64,000 nucleotides of DNA from the NCBI GenBank assembly GCA_964415885.1, contig CAYQCE010000010.1, positions 12,507-76,506 of the forward strand, given 5' to 3'. Under the pieces are notes generated by a model. The model was not told the origin of the DNA and ran no database searches. It was given only the letters and a program-made list of their open reading frames with translations. Every line of letters starts with the position of its first letter. The first letter of the stretch is position 1. This stretch comes from CAYQCE01 sp964415885. GTDB taxonomy: Bacteria; Zixibacteria; MSB-5A5; JAABVY01; JAHJOQ01. Made by a program: the position numbers and the translations under genes. Positions 42,481 to 50,519 of the stretch are shown piece by piece.

Positions 42481-43290
42481 CTAAGATATCTGTTTCCGTG
42501 CCTTAATCGAAAACATCAGCGGCATCCCGCCGCGCATTTTCGGATATCTCCAGAAACCATCCTCGCCTTGGATTAGCCACGGGTGCGACTGATAAGTAGT
42601 AAAGTCGAGCTCGTGAAAGAACTCAATCGTCAGTCCTGCGTCGATGAGCGCACAAATCACCTCTGAAATTGGATGTGACCATTCGAAGCTCGTGCGAACA
42701 GTGTTATCGGTTTTGTCGGCGTATGACCCCGGGTCATCGAATCGCAACGGCTCGGTGTGATGAAAATACGAATATCGCACCGCAGGCTCGGCCGGGTTCT
42801 CGTCATCGAAAATACCCACGATCGGATGGAATTCGCGGATGTAGAAGAAACCGCCCGGTTTGACATATCGCGCCGCGACTTCCGCCCAGCTCTTAAGCTC
42901 CCGCAGCCAGCAGAGCACCCCGCCGGACGTATAGACAATATCGTACGATTCATCGAGTTTCTCCGGCATGCTGTCTATGTCGGATTCTACGAAACGCGCA
43001 TTGATTGAGAGCTCTTCCGCGATCGATTTCGCCATCTGTATAGCTCTCGGCGAAAAATCGACCCCGGTGACATCCGCGCCGAGTCGCGCGAACGACATCG
43101 TGTCGAGACCGAAGTGGCACTGCAGATGCAGGAGTGATCTGTCGGCGACATCACCGATCTCATCGAGCTCGAAATCATAGAGCATCGATTTCCCCGCACG
43201 GAACCCATAGAGGTCATAGAACTCGGTTTTAGCGTGCAGTTCTGCGAGGCTGTCCCACATCTCGCGATTTGAATCGTAATACTCATTCAT
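42481..43290 (-). CDS. Class I SAM-dependent methyltransferase
   Basis: A 269-residue cytoplasmic methyltransferase. Motif I is replaced by LLHLQCHFGLDTMSFARLGA, the form found in the UbiE/COQ5-like group typified by ThiC-adjacent methyltransferases. Motif II/III is VTGVDFSPRAIQMAK, then ESDIDSMPEKLDESYDIVYT, and the post-motif GGFFYIREFHP is typical of this group. The substrate is unknown. I chose ATG 43290 (MNEYYDSNREMWDSL), which has GGGGA about 9 bases upstream. An upstream in-frame ATG at 43323 has no ribosome-binding site and would encode its extension from a perfect inverted repeat. Gene order gives no further clue. Confidence 0.9.
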   Translation of the reverse strand: MNEYYDSNREMWDSLAELHAKTEFYDLYGFRAGKSMLYDFELDEIGDVADRSLLHLQCHFGLDTMSFARLGADVTGVDFSPRAIQMAKSIAEELSINARFVESDIDSMPEKLDESYDIVYTSGGVLCWLRELKSWAEVAARYVKPGGFFYIREFHPIVGIFDDENPAEPAVRYSYFHHTEPLRFDDPGSYADKTDNTVRTSFEWSHPISEVICALIDAGLTIEFFHELDFTTYQSHPWLIQGEDGFWRYPKMRGGMPLMFSIKARKQIS

Positions 43291-43293
43291 AAG

Positions 43294-43325
43294 AAATGTC
43301 CCCAATATTTCCGCCGGGGACATTT
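43294..43325 (-). promoter_or_regulatory. Perfect 10-bp inverted repeat covering the methyltransferase ribosome-binding site
   Basis: The arms aaatgtcccc (43294-43303) and ggggacattt (43316-43325) are exact reverse complements around a 12-base spacer. In the minus-strand transcript the downstream arm contains GGGGA, the only ribosome-binding-site-like sequence before ATG 43290, so the hairpin would hide it. A DNA operator is the alternative. Confidence 0.6.
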
Positions 43326-43367
43326 AGCAGTGCAAAGGAGGAATTGTCAATTAGATTGCGTTGGATA

Positions 43368-43847
43368 TCACTTAGAAATTACGCCTTCCAGTATCTTTTC
43401 TTCCTGCCGGGATACCTCGCCCATTACCTCGGCAATCTTGCCGCCGAAGAATTTGCTGACCAGCCCCACGTTCATCTGGGAGACCATGACTTTACCGTCG
43501 CCGGTCTTGTAAACGCCGATCCGACAGGGCATTATACCCGATACAATCTTATTGTTGTCATCCTGCAGGATCGAGTAAGCGTGATCCGGCTGACATAGCG
43601 ATACGACCCGCAACTCGGTCATATCGGTATGTCCCGCTTCTTTGAGGCTGTTCTGGATATCATACACCTTAGGGACCTGCCACCCGGAGCTTGTCGCATT
43701 GTCGGTTATCATCTTGACAGTCGTTGAGAGATCGTGCCGGCTCTCGTGAGTGTTGAGCATCATGCTCGGCATGAGGAGCCTCATCGCGATAACGGTCAGG
43801 ATAATTCCGCCTACAGCTCCAATTGCAAGAATTACGACAGTGTTCAT
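43368..43847 (-). CDS. Membrane-anchored DUF302 protein
   Basis: A 159-residue protein with one N-terminal transmembrane segment (about residues 3-27) followed by a DUF302 domain (about 35-140): STTVKMITDNATSSGWQVPK, then MTELRVVSLCQPDHAYSIL, then MPCRIGVYKTGDGKVMVSQM. The two cysteines in SLCQPDHA and MPCRIGVY are conserved positions in many DUF302 proteins. Function is unknown; links to redox or to heavy-metal stress have been suggested for some members. It is 77 bases upstream of the methyltransferase on the same strand, so cotranscription is possible. Confidence 0.9.
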   Translation of the reverse strand: MNTVVILAIGAVGGIILTVIAMRLLMPSMMLNTHESRHDLSTTVKMITDNATSSGWQVPKVYDIQNSLKEAGHTDMTELRVVSLCQPDHAYSILQDDNNKIVSGIMPCRIGVYKTGDGKVMVSQMNVGLVSKFFGGKIAEVMGEVSRQEEKILEGVISK

Positions 43848-44762
43848 ACTCGGTTCAGCCTCCGGTTATCTTAATGTCTTCTGCTAATTTGATTAGTTGG
43901 TTGGCGATTTGATTCAGGAAAAATGAGCGGCGCGAGATTTTGTAGTTGATCAACGGCTTTTCCCCCGTTTCAGTTTAGTAGAACTCGCAGTGGTTCTGCC
44001 GTCTGCTTGAGCGAGACGCGAGAAAGAAACCCGGGTTTGAGAACCCGGGCCGCGCCGGACTTTGACGAAACCAAGGTCATGATGCCCTGGCCACGCCGGT
44101 CTGAGGCCCTTTGGAGGCTATTGGAAGAAATACTGGCCACTATCTGCCCGGAAAGAGAAACGTCCCTTCAATATCGACACAACCTGTGAACAAGCTCTCT
44201 AAGATTGAAAAAATCGGACTTTCTCAACAAGCCCTTGCTGTGGGGCACCCTAACGGATTCCTTAACCTATCTGCGGTTTCGAAAGTGCACTGCGCGAGTA
44301 TGTACAACTTGTCGTTAGCGCAAAGCCCCTCTTGCCGCTATTCTCTCGGTGTGGATTATGGTATCCAATTTGAGGGATGGGGAGGCGTCGGGCAAGGCTT
44401 TTTCCGTTGGTTTGCTGGTGGTTCACCCAATGCTCTCGTCGGGAAGGAGTTCCCGACGGCGCGTGGAAAGGAGTGGACGCGAGGTGGCGGCGTGACTCCT
44501 GTTACATGCGAATGCACCTCTCGAATCAACCGGGCACTGGATTCCCGCTTGCGGGCCTGCTTTACAGCAGACCCTTGCGGGAATGACAGTGGTGTACTAA
44601 CCCCGGCAGGGTGGCCCGAGTTTCAAACCCGGGTTTCACCTATCGTGGATACAAAGAGTCGCACCCTGGGTAGCTCACCCAGAGTCGAGGCTTGCCGAGA
44701 CGCCGGGTGAGGACTAGCTTGAAACGAGCGCAGAAACCCGACAACTTGATTGAAGTCCTGCT
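43848..44762. repeat. Gene-free, repeat-rich block
   Basis: The 915 bases contain no ORF with a plausible protein. A 199-codon open frame (44111-44710) has low-complexity, unconserved-looking composition and no ribosome-binding site. Elements seen: cccgggtttgagaacccggg hairpin (44031-44050) followed by ccgcgccgg; a related cctggccacgccgg (44088-44101); an arm-like ctttctcaacaagccctt (44219-44236); a perfect hairpin at 44437-44458; attcccgcttgcggg facing cccttgcgggaat (44539-44586); and ggcccgagtttcaaacccgggtttc (split here as ggcccgagtttc and aaacccgggtttc, 44607-44631). This looks like a site where non-autonomous repeats have accumulated. Confidence 0.6.
44437..44458. repeat. Perfect 9-bp hairpin with a 4-base GGAG loop
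   Basis: The arms cgtcgggaa (44437-44445) and ttcccgacg (44450-44458) are exact reverse complements around ggag. There is no T-run, so it is not a standard terminator. It lies inside the repeat-rich block and may be the core of one repeat unit. Confidence 0.6.
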
Positions 44763-46028
44763 CTATGTCCCTTCCTGCCACGAACTCAGATACTTGATCT
44801 GTTCTTTGGTCAGGCGATCGATCTTCGCGCCTTTGGATTTTAGCTTGAGCTTGGAGATGTTGGAGTCGATCTTCTCCGGCACGCCGTAGACCTTGTTCTC
44901 GAGCTTCTTGTAGTTCTTCGCGAGATACTCGGCAGAGAGCGCCTGATTCGCGAACGACATATCCATAACCATCGCGGGATGGCCTTCAGCGGCGGCGAGA
45001 TTTATGAGACGGCCATCACCGAGGATGTTGATTTTCTTGCCGCCGGTGATGGTGTATTCCTCGACGAGCGGACGGACGTTGCGAATCTTCTTTGCCATTT
45101 TTTTCAACCCGACGAGATCGAGCTCGACATTGAAATGCCCCGAGTTGCATACCAGCGCGCCGTCCTTCATTTTCTTGAAATGTTCCGGACGGATGACATG
45201 CAGATTGCCGGTCAGCGTAACGAAAACGTCGCCGATCCGTGCCGCCTGCGACATGGGCATCACCCGGAAGCCATCCATTACGGCCTCGAGCGCTTTCAGC
45301 GGATTGATCTCGGTCACAACAACATTTGCGCCGAGTCCGCGGGCTCTCATCGCCACACCGCGTCCGCACCAGCCGTACCCGGCCACTACGAATGTCGAAC
45401 CGGCGATGAGGAAGTTGGTGGCACGCAGGATGCCGTCGATTGTCGACTGACCGGTACCGTAGCGGTTGTCGAAGAGATGTTTGGTGTTCGAGTCGTTTAC
45501 GGCAACAATCGGGTATCCAAGAACTCCGTCTTTCTCCATTGCACGCAGGCGAATGACTCCGGTTGTGGTTTCCTCGGTCCCGCCCATGACATCGGGCAGA
45601 AGGTTTTTGCGCCTGGCGTGCAGAGTCGACACGACATCGCAGCCGTCATCCATCGTGATATGCGGTTTCCTGTCGATAACAGCGAAAACGTGATCGTAGT
45701 AGACTTTCCGATTCTCACCTCTGACAGCGTAGACGGATATGCCGTCGTCCTTGACGAGCGAGGCAGCCACATCGTCCTGCGTCGAGAGCGGATTTGACGC
45801 GCACAGAGCGACGTCGGCACCACCGGCTTTGAGAGTCTTCATCAGGTTGGCGGTTTCGGTGGTGACATGCAGGCAGGCACCGATTCGGAGACCCTTGAGC
45901 GGCTTCTCCTTTTTGAAACGCTCGGTTATGAGGCGCAACACCGGCATATACTGGGCTGCCCATTCGATACGCTGCTTGCCGCTTTTGGCGAGTCTCAGAT
46001 CATTAACATCATGCTTCTTGCGTGCCAT
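44763..46028 (-). CDS. ahcY: S-adenosylhomocysteine hydrolase
   Basis: A 421-residue NAD-dependent enzyme that splits S-adenosylhomocysteine into adenosine and homocysteine, recycling the product of methyl transfer. Motifs: HVTTETANLMKTLKAGGADV, SNPLSTQDDVAASL, MDDGCDVVSTLH, VNDSNTKHLFDNRYGTGQS, the NAD-binding GYGWCGRGVAMRARGLGANV, and NSGHFNVELDL. The NAD motif is complete. The C-terminus ends LSSWQEGT rather than the KPDHYRY form, which is usual for the shorter bacterial and archaeal type. It starts 1 base after the metK stop, so metK and ahcY form a methyl-cycle operon. Confidence 0.98.
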   Translation of the reverse strand: MARKKHDVNDLRLAKSGKQRIEWAAQYMPVLRLITERFKKEKPLKGLRIGACLHVTTETANLMKTLKAGGADVALCASNPLSTQDDVAASLVKDDGISVYAVRGENRKVYYDHVFAVIDRKPHITMDDGCDVVSTLHARRKNLLPDVMGGTEETTTGVIRLRAMEKDGVLGYPIVAVNDSNTKHLFDNRYGTGQSTIDGILRATNFLIAGSTFVVAGYGWCGRGVAMRARGLGANVVVTEINPLKALEAVMDGFRVMPMSQAARIGDVFVTLTGNLHVIRPEHFKKMKDGALVCNSGHFNVELDLVGLKKMAKKIRNVRPLVEEYTITGGKKINILGDGRLINLAAAEGHPAMVMDMSFANQALSAEYLAKNYKKLENKVYGVPEKIDSNISKLKLKSKGAKIDRLTKEQIKYLSSWQEGT

Positions 46029-46029
46029 A

Positions 46030-47193
46030 CTACATTTCCTTTGCTATGTCTTTCGCCCTGTCCGTCTTCTCCCAGATAAAACCATCATCCTCTCTTCCGA
46101 AATGGCCATAGGCGGCGGTATTCCGATAGATCGGTCTCAGAAGATCGAGTGTATCAATAATTCCCTTGGGTGTCAAATCAAATTGCTTCCTCACGAGTTT
46201 CTCGAGTTTGGAATCGGCAAGATCAGAGGTGTTGTCGGTCCAGACCGAAACGGAAATAGGTTCGGCTACGCCGATCGCGTATGCCAACTGAATAGTGCAT
46301 TTCCTCGCTACGCCTGAGGCGACGATATTCTTCGCGATGTAGCGCGCCATATACGCCGCAGAGCGGTCGACTTTGGTCGGGTCCTTGCCGGAGAACGCAC
46401 CGCCGCCGTGCGTGGCCATCCCGCCATACGTATCCACTATGATCTTACGGCCCGTCATACCGGTATCGGATTGAGGTCCGCCGATGACGAATTTTCCGGT
46501 GGGATTGACCAGGTAGCGGGTCTCATCGTCGACGAGCTCCTCCGGGAGCACCGGTTTTACGACCTTCTCAATGATCTGCTGTATCGAGTCCTCAGTTATG
46601 GCAGTCCCGACGTAATCGAGGATCTCCGCCGTGTGCTGAGTAGAGATCAGAACAGTATGGACCCGTTTCGGCTGGCCGTTGACATACTCAATTGTGACCT
46701 GGGATTTGCCGTCGGGCCCGAGAAAAGGCAGAAGGGCTTCCTTACGGGTCATGGCCAGCTTCTTTGTCAGTTTGTGGGCCAGCATGATCGGCATCGGCAT
46801 CAACTCCGGGGTTTCATCCGATGCATACCCGGTCATCAGGCCCTGATCGCCTGCGCCGCCTGCATCGACCCCCTGTGCGATATCCGGCGATTGGCTGCCG
46901 ATAGCGTTCAGGATGGCGCAGGTCTGGTAATTGAAACCATACTCCGGTTTGTCGTAGCCAATGTTACGCACGATTTCACGGACGAGCTTATTGATGTCAA
47001 CGTAGGTCGTTGTTGTGATTTCCCCGCCGACAATCACGAGACCGACCGTGACAAATGTCTCGCACGCCACTCTGCCGCTTATATCATCTTCGAGAATTGT
47101 ATCCAGCACTCCGTCTGATATCTGGTCGCAAATTTTGTCGGGGTGCCCCTCGGTGACCGACTCCGAGGTGAACAGGAATGTCTTGTCCCCCAT
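46030..47193 (-). CDS. metK: S-adenosylmethionine synthetase
   Basis: A 387-residue enzyme that makes S-adenosylmethionine from methionine and ATP. Motifs: FTSESVTEGHPDKICDQISD at the N-terminus, GAGDQGLMTGYASDETPELM, GPQSDTGMTGRKIIVDTYGG, and GGGAFSGKDPTKVDRSAAYM. All signature residues are present and the length is normal. I chose ATG 47193 because GGAGG lies 4 bases upstream. Only 46 bases separate it from the nucleotidyltransferase gene, so there is no room for a SAM riboswitch. It is upstream of ahcY and probably cotranscribed with it. Confidence 0.98.
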   Translation of the reverse strand: MGDKTFLFTSESVTEGHPDKICDQISDGVLDTILEDDISGRVACETFVTVGLVIVGGEITTTTYVDINKLVREIVRNIGYDKPEYGFNYQTCAILNAIGSQSPDIAQGVDAGGAGDQGLMTGYASDETPELMPMPIMLAHKLTKKLAMTRKEALLPFLGPDGKSQVTIEYVNGQPKRVHTVLISTQHTAEILDYVGTAITEDSIQQIIEKVVKPVLPEELVDDETRYLVNPTGKFVIGGPQSDTGMTGRKIIVDTYGGMATHGGGAFSGKDPTKVDRSAAYMARYIAKNIVASGVARKCTIQLAYAIGVAEPISVSVWTDNTSDLADSKLEKLVRKQFDLTPKGIIDTLDLLRPIYRNTAAYGHFGREDDGFIWEKTDRAKDIAKEM

Positions 47194-47239
47194 ATTGCCT
47201 CCGTTTAGAATCACAATCTATCAATTGTAGTATGGAATT

Positions 47240-48217
47240 TCACAATGTCATCTCGGAATCATCACCGATATTGATCACCTTCTCCGTCCCAGTCAGCCGT
47301 GTGTTCTTTCCGGCTATGGAGGAGGTCAGTATGCATTTATCGAGCACAACCTCATTGGCGATTATTGAATCGGTGAGGATGCAGTTTGATATCGTACAGC
47401 CGGAACCGACCGATACATGCGGACCGATGACGGACCGCTTGTACGTAGAGTCATGCGCCAGCGACACCGGCGGTATTGTCACGCAGTCCACCATATCCGG
47501 CGGGGATGCCGCAGAGTTGAGTGACAGAAGATATCGGTTGGTTTCGAGAAGAGTCTCCGGTTTGCCGCAATCATACCACCGGTCGATTTCGACCGCCGTG
47601 AAGTCAGAACCGGTCTCGAGCATTCTCCCAATCACATCAGTAATTTGAAACTCTCCGCCTGTGCGGATTCCGTTCTCACGGATATACTCAAAACACTCAC
47701 GGTACCTCGCCGGCTCCTTGATGAGGTAGACACCGACGAGCGCCAGCCGACTCTCGCTTGAAGGTGGTTTTTCGACGACAGCGGTCACACGGTCTCCGGA
47801 GACTTCTGCTACACCAAATTCCGTCGGATTCTCGACCTGACGGACGGCGAGTGTATTCGTGTTAGCCGTGAGAATCCTGTCCCAGTCTGTTTCGACAATC
47901 GTGTCGCCCAATACAACGAGGATATCCTCGTCCGTAGTGGCACCGATCCCGAGGTACACGGCGTAGCCGATTCCGAGAAGGGTTTTCTGCTCAACAAGGC
48001 TGATGCGACCGTCGTACTCCTCTTTCGCGTATTTTTCGATTCTGTCTGCGAGATACCCTGTTACGAGAGTGATATTAGTCGCCTTGAGACGTGTCAACCT
48101 TTCGAGGATATGACCCAGTGCGGGTTTGCCCGCAATCGGTATGAGTGCCTTCGGCTGATTGAAGGTATGCGGCCTGAGTCTGGTTCCTACGCCCGCCACA
48201 GGGATCACAATTTTCAA
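47240..48217 (-). CDS. Sugar-1-phosphate nucleotidyltransferase
   Basis: A 325-residue nucleotidyltransferase of the glucose-1-phosphate thymidylyl/uridylyl family. The N-terminal signature is KIVIPVAGVGTRLRPHTFN, then QPKALIPIAGKPALGHIL. The catalytic acidic site lies in VVLGDTIVETD, with EKPPSSESRLALVGVYLI and the WYDCGKPETLLETNRYLL sugar-binding motif. The last 80 residues (KRSVIGPHVSVGSGCTISNC, CILTDSIIANEVVL) are left-handed beta-helix repeats. It makes an activated sugar for surface polysaccharide; the exact sugar is unknown. The likely start is TTG 48217 with GAGAGG about 10 bases upstream. An ATG at 48253 has no ribosome-binding site. Confidence 0.88.
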   Translation of the reverse strand: MKIVIPVAGVGTRLRPHTFNQPKALIPIAGKPALGHILERLTRLKATNITLVTGYLADRIEKYAKEEYDGRISLVEQKTLLGIGYAVYLGIGATTDEDILVVLGDTIVETDWDRILTANTNTLAVRQVENPTEFGVAEVSGDRVTAVVEKPPSSESRLALVGVYLIKEPARYRECFEYIRENGIRTGGEFQITDVIGRMLETGSDFTAVEIDRWYDCGKPETLLETNRYLLSLNSAASPPDMVDCVTIPPVSLAHDSTYKRSVIGPHVSVGSGCTISNCILTDSIIANEVVLDKCILTSSIAGKNTRLTGTEKVINIGDDSEMTL

Positions 48218-48280
48218 GACTGGTATACCTCTCGAAAAAAGATTAACGCACATAATACCGTCAGTGGGACCGAATCGCAA

Positions 48281-48916
48281 CTAATTTATGAGGTGAAGCC
48301 AGTCGCGCATAAGGAACTGAATCCGTCCGATAAGCAGTGAAACCCGGCCCATTACGGTGTATCCAAAATGAGCTCCGAACGAGATCATTATGAACAGAAT
48401 GCCAATCCTGGCTGTAACGCCGAGTACCCCACGGTGTTCCTTCGAGAAGTAGAAATAGATGAGTGTGGAGACCACGCCGACGAATATGACCCATGCCCCG
48501 ATCATCGCAGCGGTTCCGTCACCGCTTAACAGCCCGGTGATCGTGTCTCTCGTCTGGGGAAGAACATACCCGTGAAGCTGCTGCATCAGCGTGATCCCGG
48601 CGGTGTTGCCCATCACGAACGCTATCGATACGCGCGACAGATACGTCAGGTTTTTCGACAGCCGGGTGAACATGAGCAGTCCGAAAAGCCCGGGAATCAG
48701 GAGCGCGTACTTGCCGTCATCCGTTATCGGAATCCACAACTGCTGGACGATCACCGAGTGCCAGATCAGCCCGGCGTAATAGCCCGCGGATAGACCCGCA
48801 TAGATATGCTCAGCGAGACGGTAGAACGGGTTGTCTTTGTACAAAAACGAGAAAATGCAGAGAGTCAGGAATCCTGCCACGCTTATCTCGAGGAATTGGA
48901 TGATATCCGGCATCAT
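48281..48916 (-). CDS. Uncharacterised inner-membrane protein, third gene of a three-gene module
   Basis: A 211-residue polytopic membrane protein with about six hydrophobic helices (for example ISVAGFLTLCIFSFLY, YALLIPGLFGLLMFT, GAWVIFVGVVSTLIYFYF, GILFIMISFGAHFGYTVMG). It contains no recognised transport or enzymatic signature. Residues YRLAEHIYAGLSAGYYAGL near the N-terminus are the most polar conserved-looking stretch. Its start overlaps the stop of the preceding gene by 4 bases (ATGA), so the two are translationally coupled. I do not recognise the family. Confidence 0.75.
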   Translation of the reverse strand: MMPDIIQFLEISVAGFLTLCIFSFLYKDNPFYRLAEHIYAGLSAGYYAGLIWHSVIVQQLWIPITDDGKYALLIPGLFGLLMFTRLSKNLTYLSRVSIAFVMGNTAGITLMQQLHGYVLPQTRDTITGLLSGDGTAAMIGAWVIFVGVVSTLIYFYFSKEHRGVLGVTARIGILFIMISFGAHFGYTVMGRVSLLIGRIQFLMRDWLHLIN

Positions 48917-49740
48917 CTCTTCCTCCGCGAGAGAAAATAGGAGACATTGCCGAGCAGGATAAAGACGATGATCGCGATGTGGACCATCGACTGCGCACCC
49001 ATGCCGAATGTAGCCAGGTCTTTTCGGTCTATAAGCTCCTCGTATTCGGCTGCGCCCTTCATCCCCCCGAGCAGTCCGATTAGCTGCTGCGAACGGACGT
49101 ACGCGTAGAACTTCGGCGCCATGACCGCAGTAACGCCGGCGCCCATCTCGATCCCATATTGCGCGTTGACCAGCCCTATCCAGTAGTCGACGATTCCGTT
49201 ATCAGCCACTATGTAGATGAATTCGAAAGCTCCGTAGTCGTCGATATCTTTCATCAGCGGGAGTGAATCGAGCGGTGTGCCGTAGAAATCTGTCGGATAG
49301 ATTGACCGTATAGATTTGCCGAGTCCAAGTAGGACCGCCTGATAATTAGCCTTGTATCCGAGATTGACGTAATCAACGCCGTAGGTTTTGTCGAACTCGT
49401 CGGCGAGTGTCGCCATAACTCTATCCGCGATGTTCGGTCCGCCGAGGCCGACGGTTGACATCGTTACGATCTTCAGGTCCTTCCGCCACATATGCCGCAG
49501 CGCAGCGACCGACATAGGTTCGGTCTCGGCGAGAGTGGATGGGTAGTAGTCGAATGTCAGAATGACTCGAGAGCCGTCCGGAATCTGCTCGACTCGCTCG
49601 TACAGCCTGCGCGATTCCGGCGAGATCGGAATCGGCAATGGAAGCTCAATAATGAGCGGGATAATCACGGAGAGCGATACGACAAGGAAGACTACTCGCC
49701 GGTCGATTGAGCTTAGAATGTCGGTGATACTCCGCGCCAA
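48913..49740 (-). CDS. Uncharacterised exported/membrane protein, second gene of the module
   Basis: A 275-residue protein with one N-terminal membrane helix (about residues 18-38) and one C-terminal helix (about 248-266), so about 200 residues face the periplasm. The periplasmic part has an alpha/beta look (DGSRVILTFDYYPSTLAETE, then GLGGPNIADRVMATLADEFD, then YVNLGYKANYQAVLLGLGKS). LGGPNIAD and the KANYQA segment resemble no motif that I can name. It lies 1 base after the first gene of the module and overlaps the third by 4 bases. Function unknown. Confidence 0.75.
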   Translation of the reverse strand: MARSITDILSSIDRRVVFLVVSLSVIIPLIIELPLPIPISPESRRLYERVEQIPDGSRVILTFDYYPSTLAETEPMSVAALRHMWRKDLKIVTMSTVGLGGPNIADRVMATLADEFDKTYGVDYVNLGYKANYQAVLLGLGKSIRSIYPTDFYGTPLDSLPLMKDIDDYGAFEFIYIVADNGIVDYWIGLVNAQYGIEMGAGVTAVMAPKFYAYVRSQQLIGLLGGMKGAAEYEELIDRKDLATFGMGAQSMVHIAIIVFILLGNVSYFLSRRKR

Positions 49741-49741
49741 T

Positions 49742-50374
49742 CTATGATCTCCCGAGATAAGTCCGCTCGATACCGAGAATTATGCGCAGCGACATGCTCG
49801 CTGCGCCGAGCGCCGCTCCGATAATGATCCCGCGCTGAACGGAGAGATTCGGGTAGTTCATTATCCAGTCGGTTATCTCCGGCAATTGCGAATAGAGAAG
49901 TTGCCCCATTGGAACCCGGCCGAGCATGACAATGGTCGCCGTGATGAGGAGAATCGTGGCCTCGACGGTTCGTGCCCGGAATGCCCGGTATGCTGCCGAG
50001 GCAATGAAGAACGCGAGCATAGAGAACATGGTTGACATCATCGGCGCGTTCATGTTCTGGAATAGCCAGTCATAGAGCGTGCCCCGCTCCGTACCCTGAG
50101 ATACAGCGCCAATAGTGGAGGCGGCGAGGAAGATGAGCAGAACGACCTTGTATGGCCAGTCCTTCTTCTTCTGGCGGATGCTGTTGATCGAGACTCTCGT
50201 TATGGACGCAGCTCCCAGAAGCAGCGCGAAACCGCCCACTATTGTGACCCACACGAGCTGCTCCTGAGAAAACGCCGAGACGCTTCGATCGCCCGAGAAA
50301 AACGCTATCACCATTACGAAGCCCGCGAAGAACGCCACCGCGACCGGCAGTTGTTTCCCGAGAAAAGACGGCAA
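49742..50374 (-). CDS. Uncharacterised inner-membrane protein, first gene of the module
   Basis: A 210-residue polytopic protein with about five hydrophobic helices (VAVAFFAGFVMVIAFFSG, VWVTIVGGFALLLGAASI, YKVVLLIFLAASTIGAVS, STMFSMLAFFIASAAYRAF, ATILLITATIVMLGRVP). No catalytic or transport motif is recognised. It opens a tightly spaced three-gene unit on the minus strand (gap 1 base, then an ATGA overlap), so the three products probably act together in the envelope. Downstream lies the nucleotidyltransferase gene, 63 bases after the third stop, possibly in the same transcript. Confidence 0.75.
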   Translation of the reverse strand: MPSFLGKQLPVAVAFFAGFVMVIAFFSGDRSVSAFSQEQLVWVTIVGGFALLLGAASITRVSINSIRQKKKDWPYKVVLLIFLAASTIGAVSQGTERGTLYDWLFQNMNAPMMSTMFSMLAFFIASAAYRAFRARTVEATILLITATIVMLGRVPMGQLLYSQLPEITDWIMNYPNLSVQRGIIIGAALGAASMSLRIILGIERTYLGRS

Positions 50375-50471
50375 CCCGACCTCCCCTAATCAAATGATCG
50401 CTTAAGATACGAAATCGACCCTGATTTCAAAAATGGAATTGAGGCTTTTTTGTGAGGTTGCGCGCAAGAGA

Positions 50472-50497
50472 AAGGGAACTCGGTTTCGAGCTCCCTT
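50472..50497 (-). terminator. Terminator-like hairpin after the first dockerin-tagged carboxypeptidase gene
   Basis: The arms aagggaactcg (50472-50482) and cgagctccctt (50487-50497) pair at 10 of 11 positions around a 4-base loop. On the minus strand it lies 22 bases beyond the stop at 50520 and is followed by tttctcttg, a moderate T-run. Confidence 0.65.
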
Positions 50498-50519
50498 CAC
50501 AGTGCGATTTTGGGCTATA

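Noticed and set aside
44111..44710. 199-codon open frame in the repeat-rich block, as a candidate gene
   Set aside because: The translation is low-complexity and built across hairpins and repeat words, has no ribosome-binding site and matches no domain I know.
47194..47239. SAM riboswitch upstream of metK
   Set aside because: The gap is only 46 bases, too short for any known SAM aptamer, and contains no matching core.
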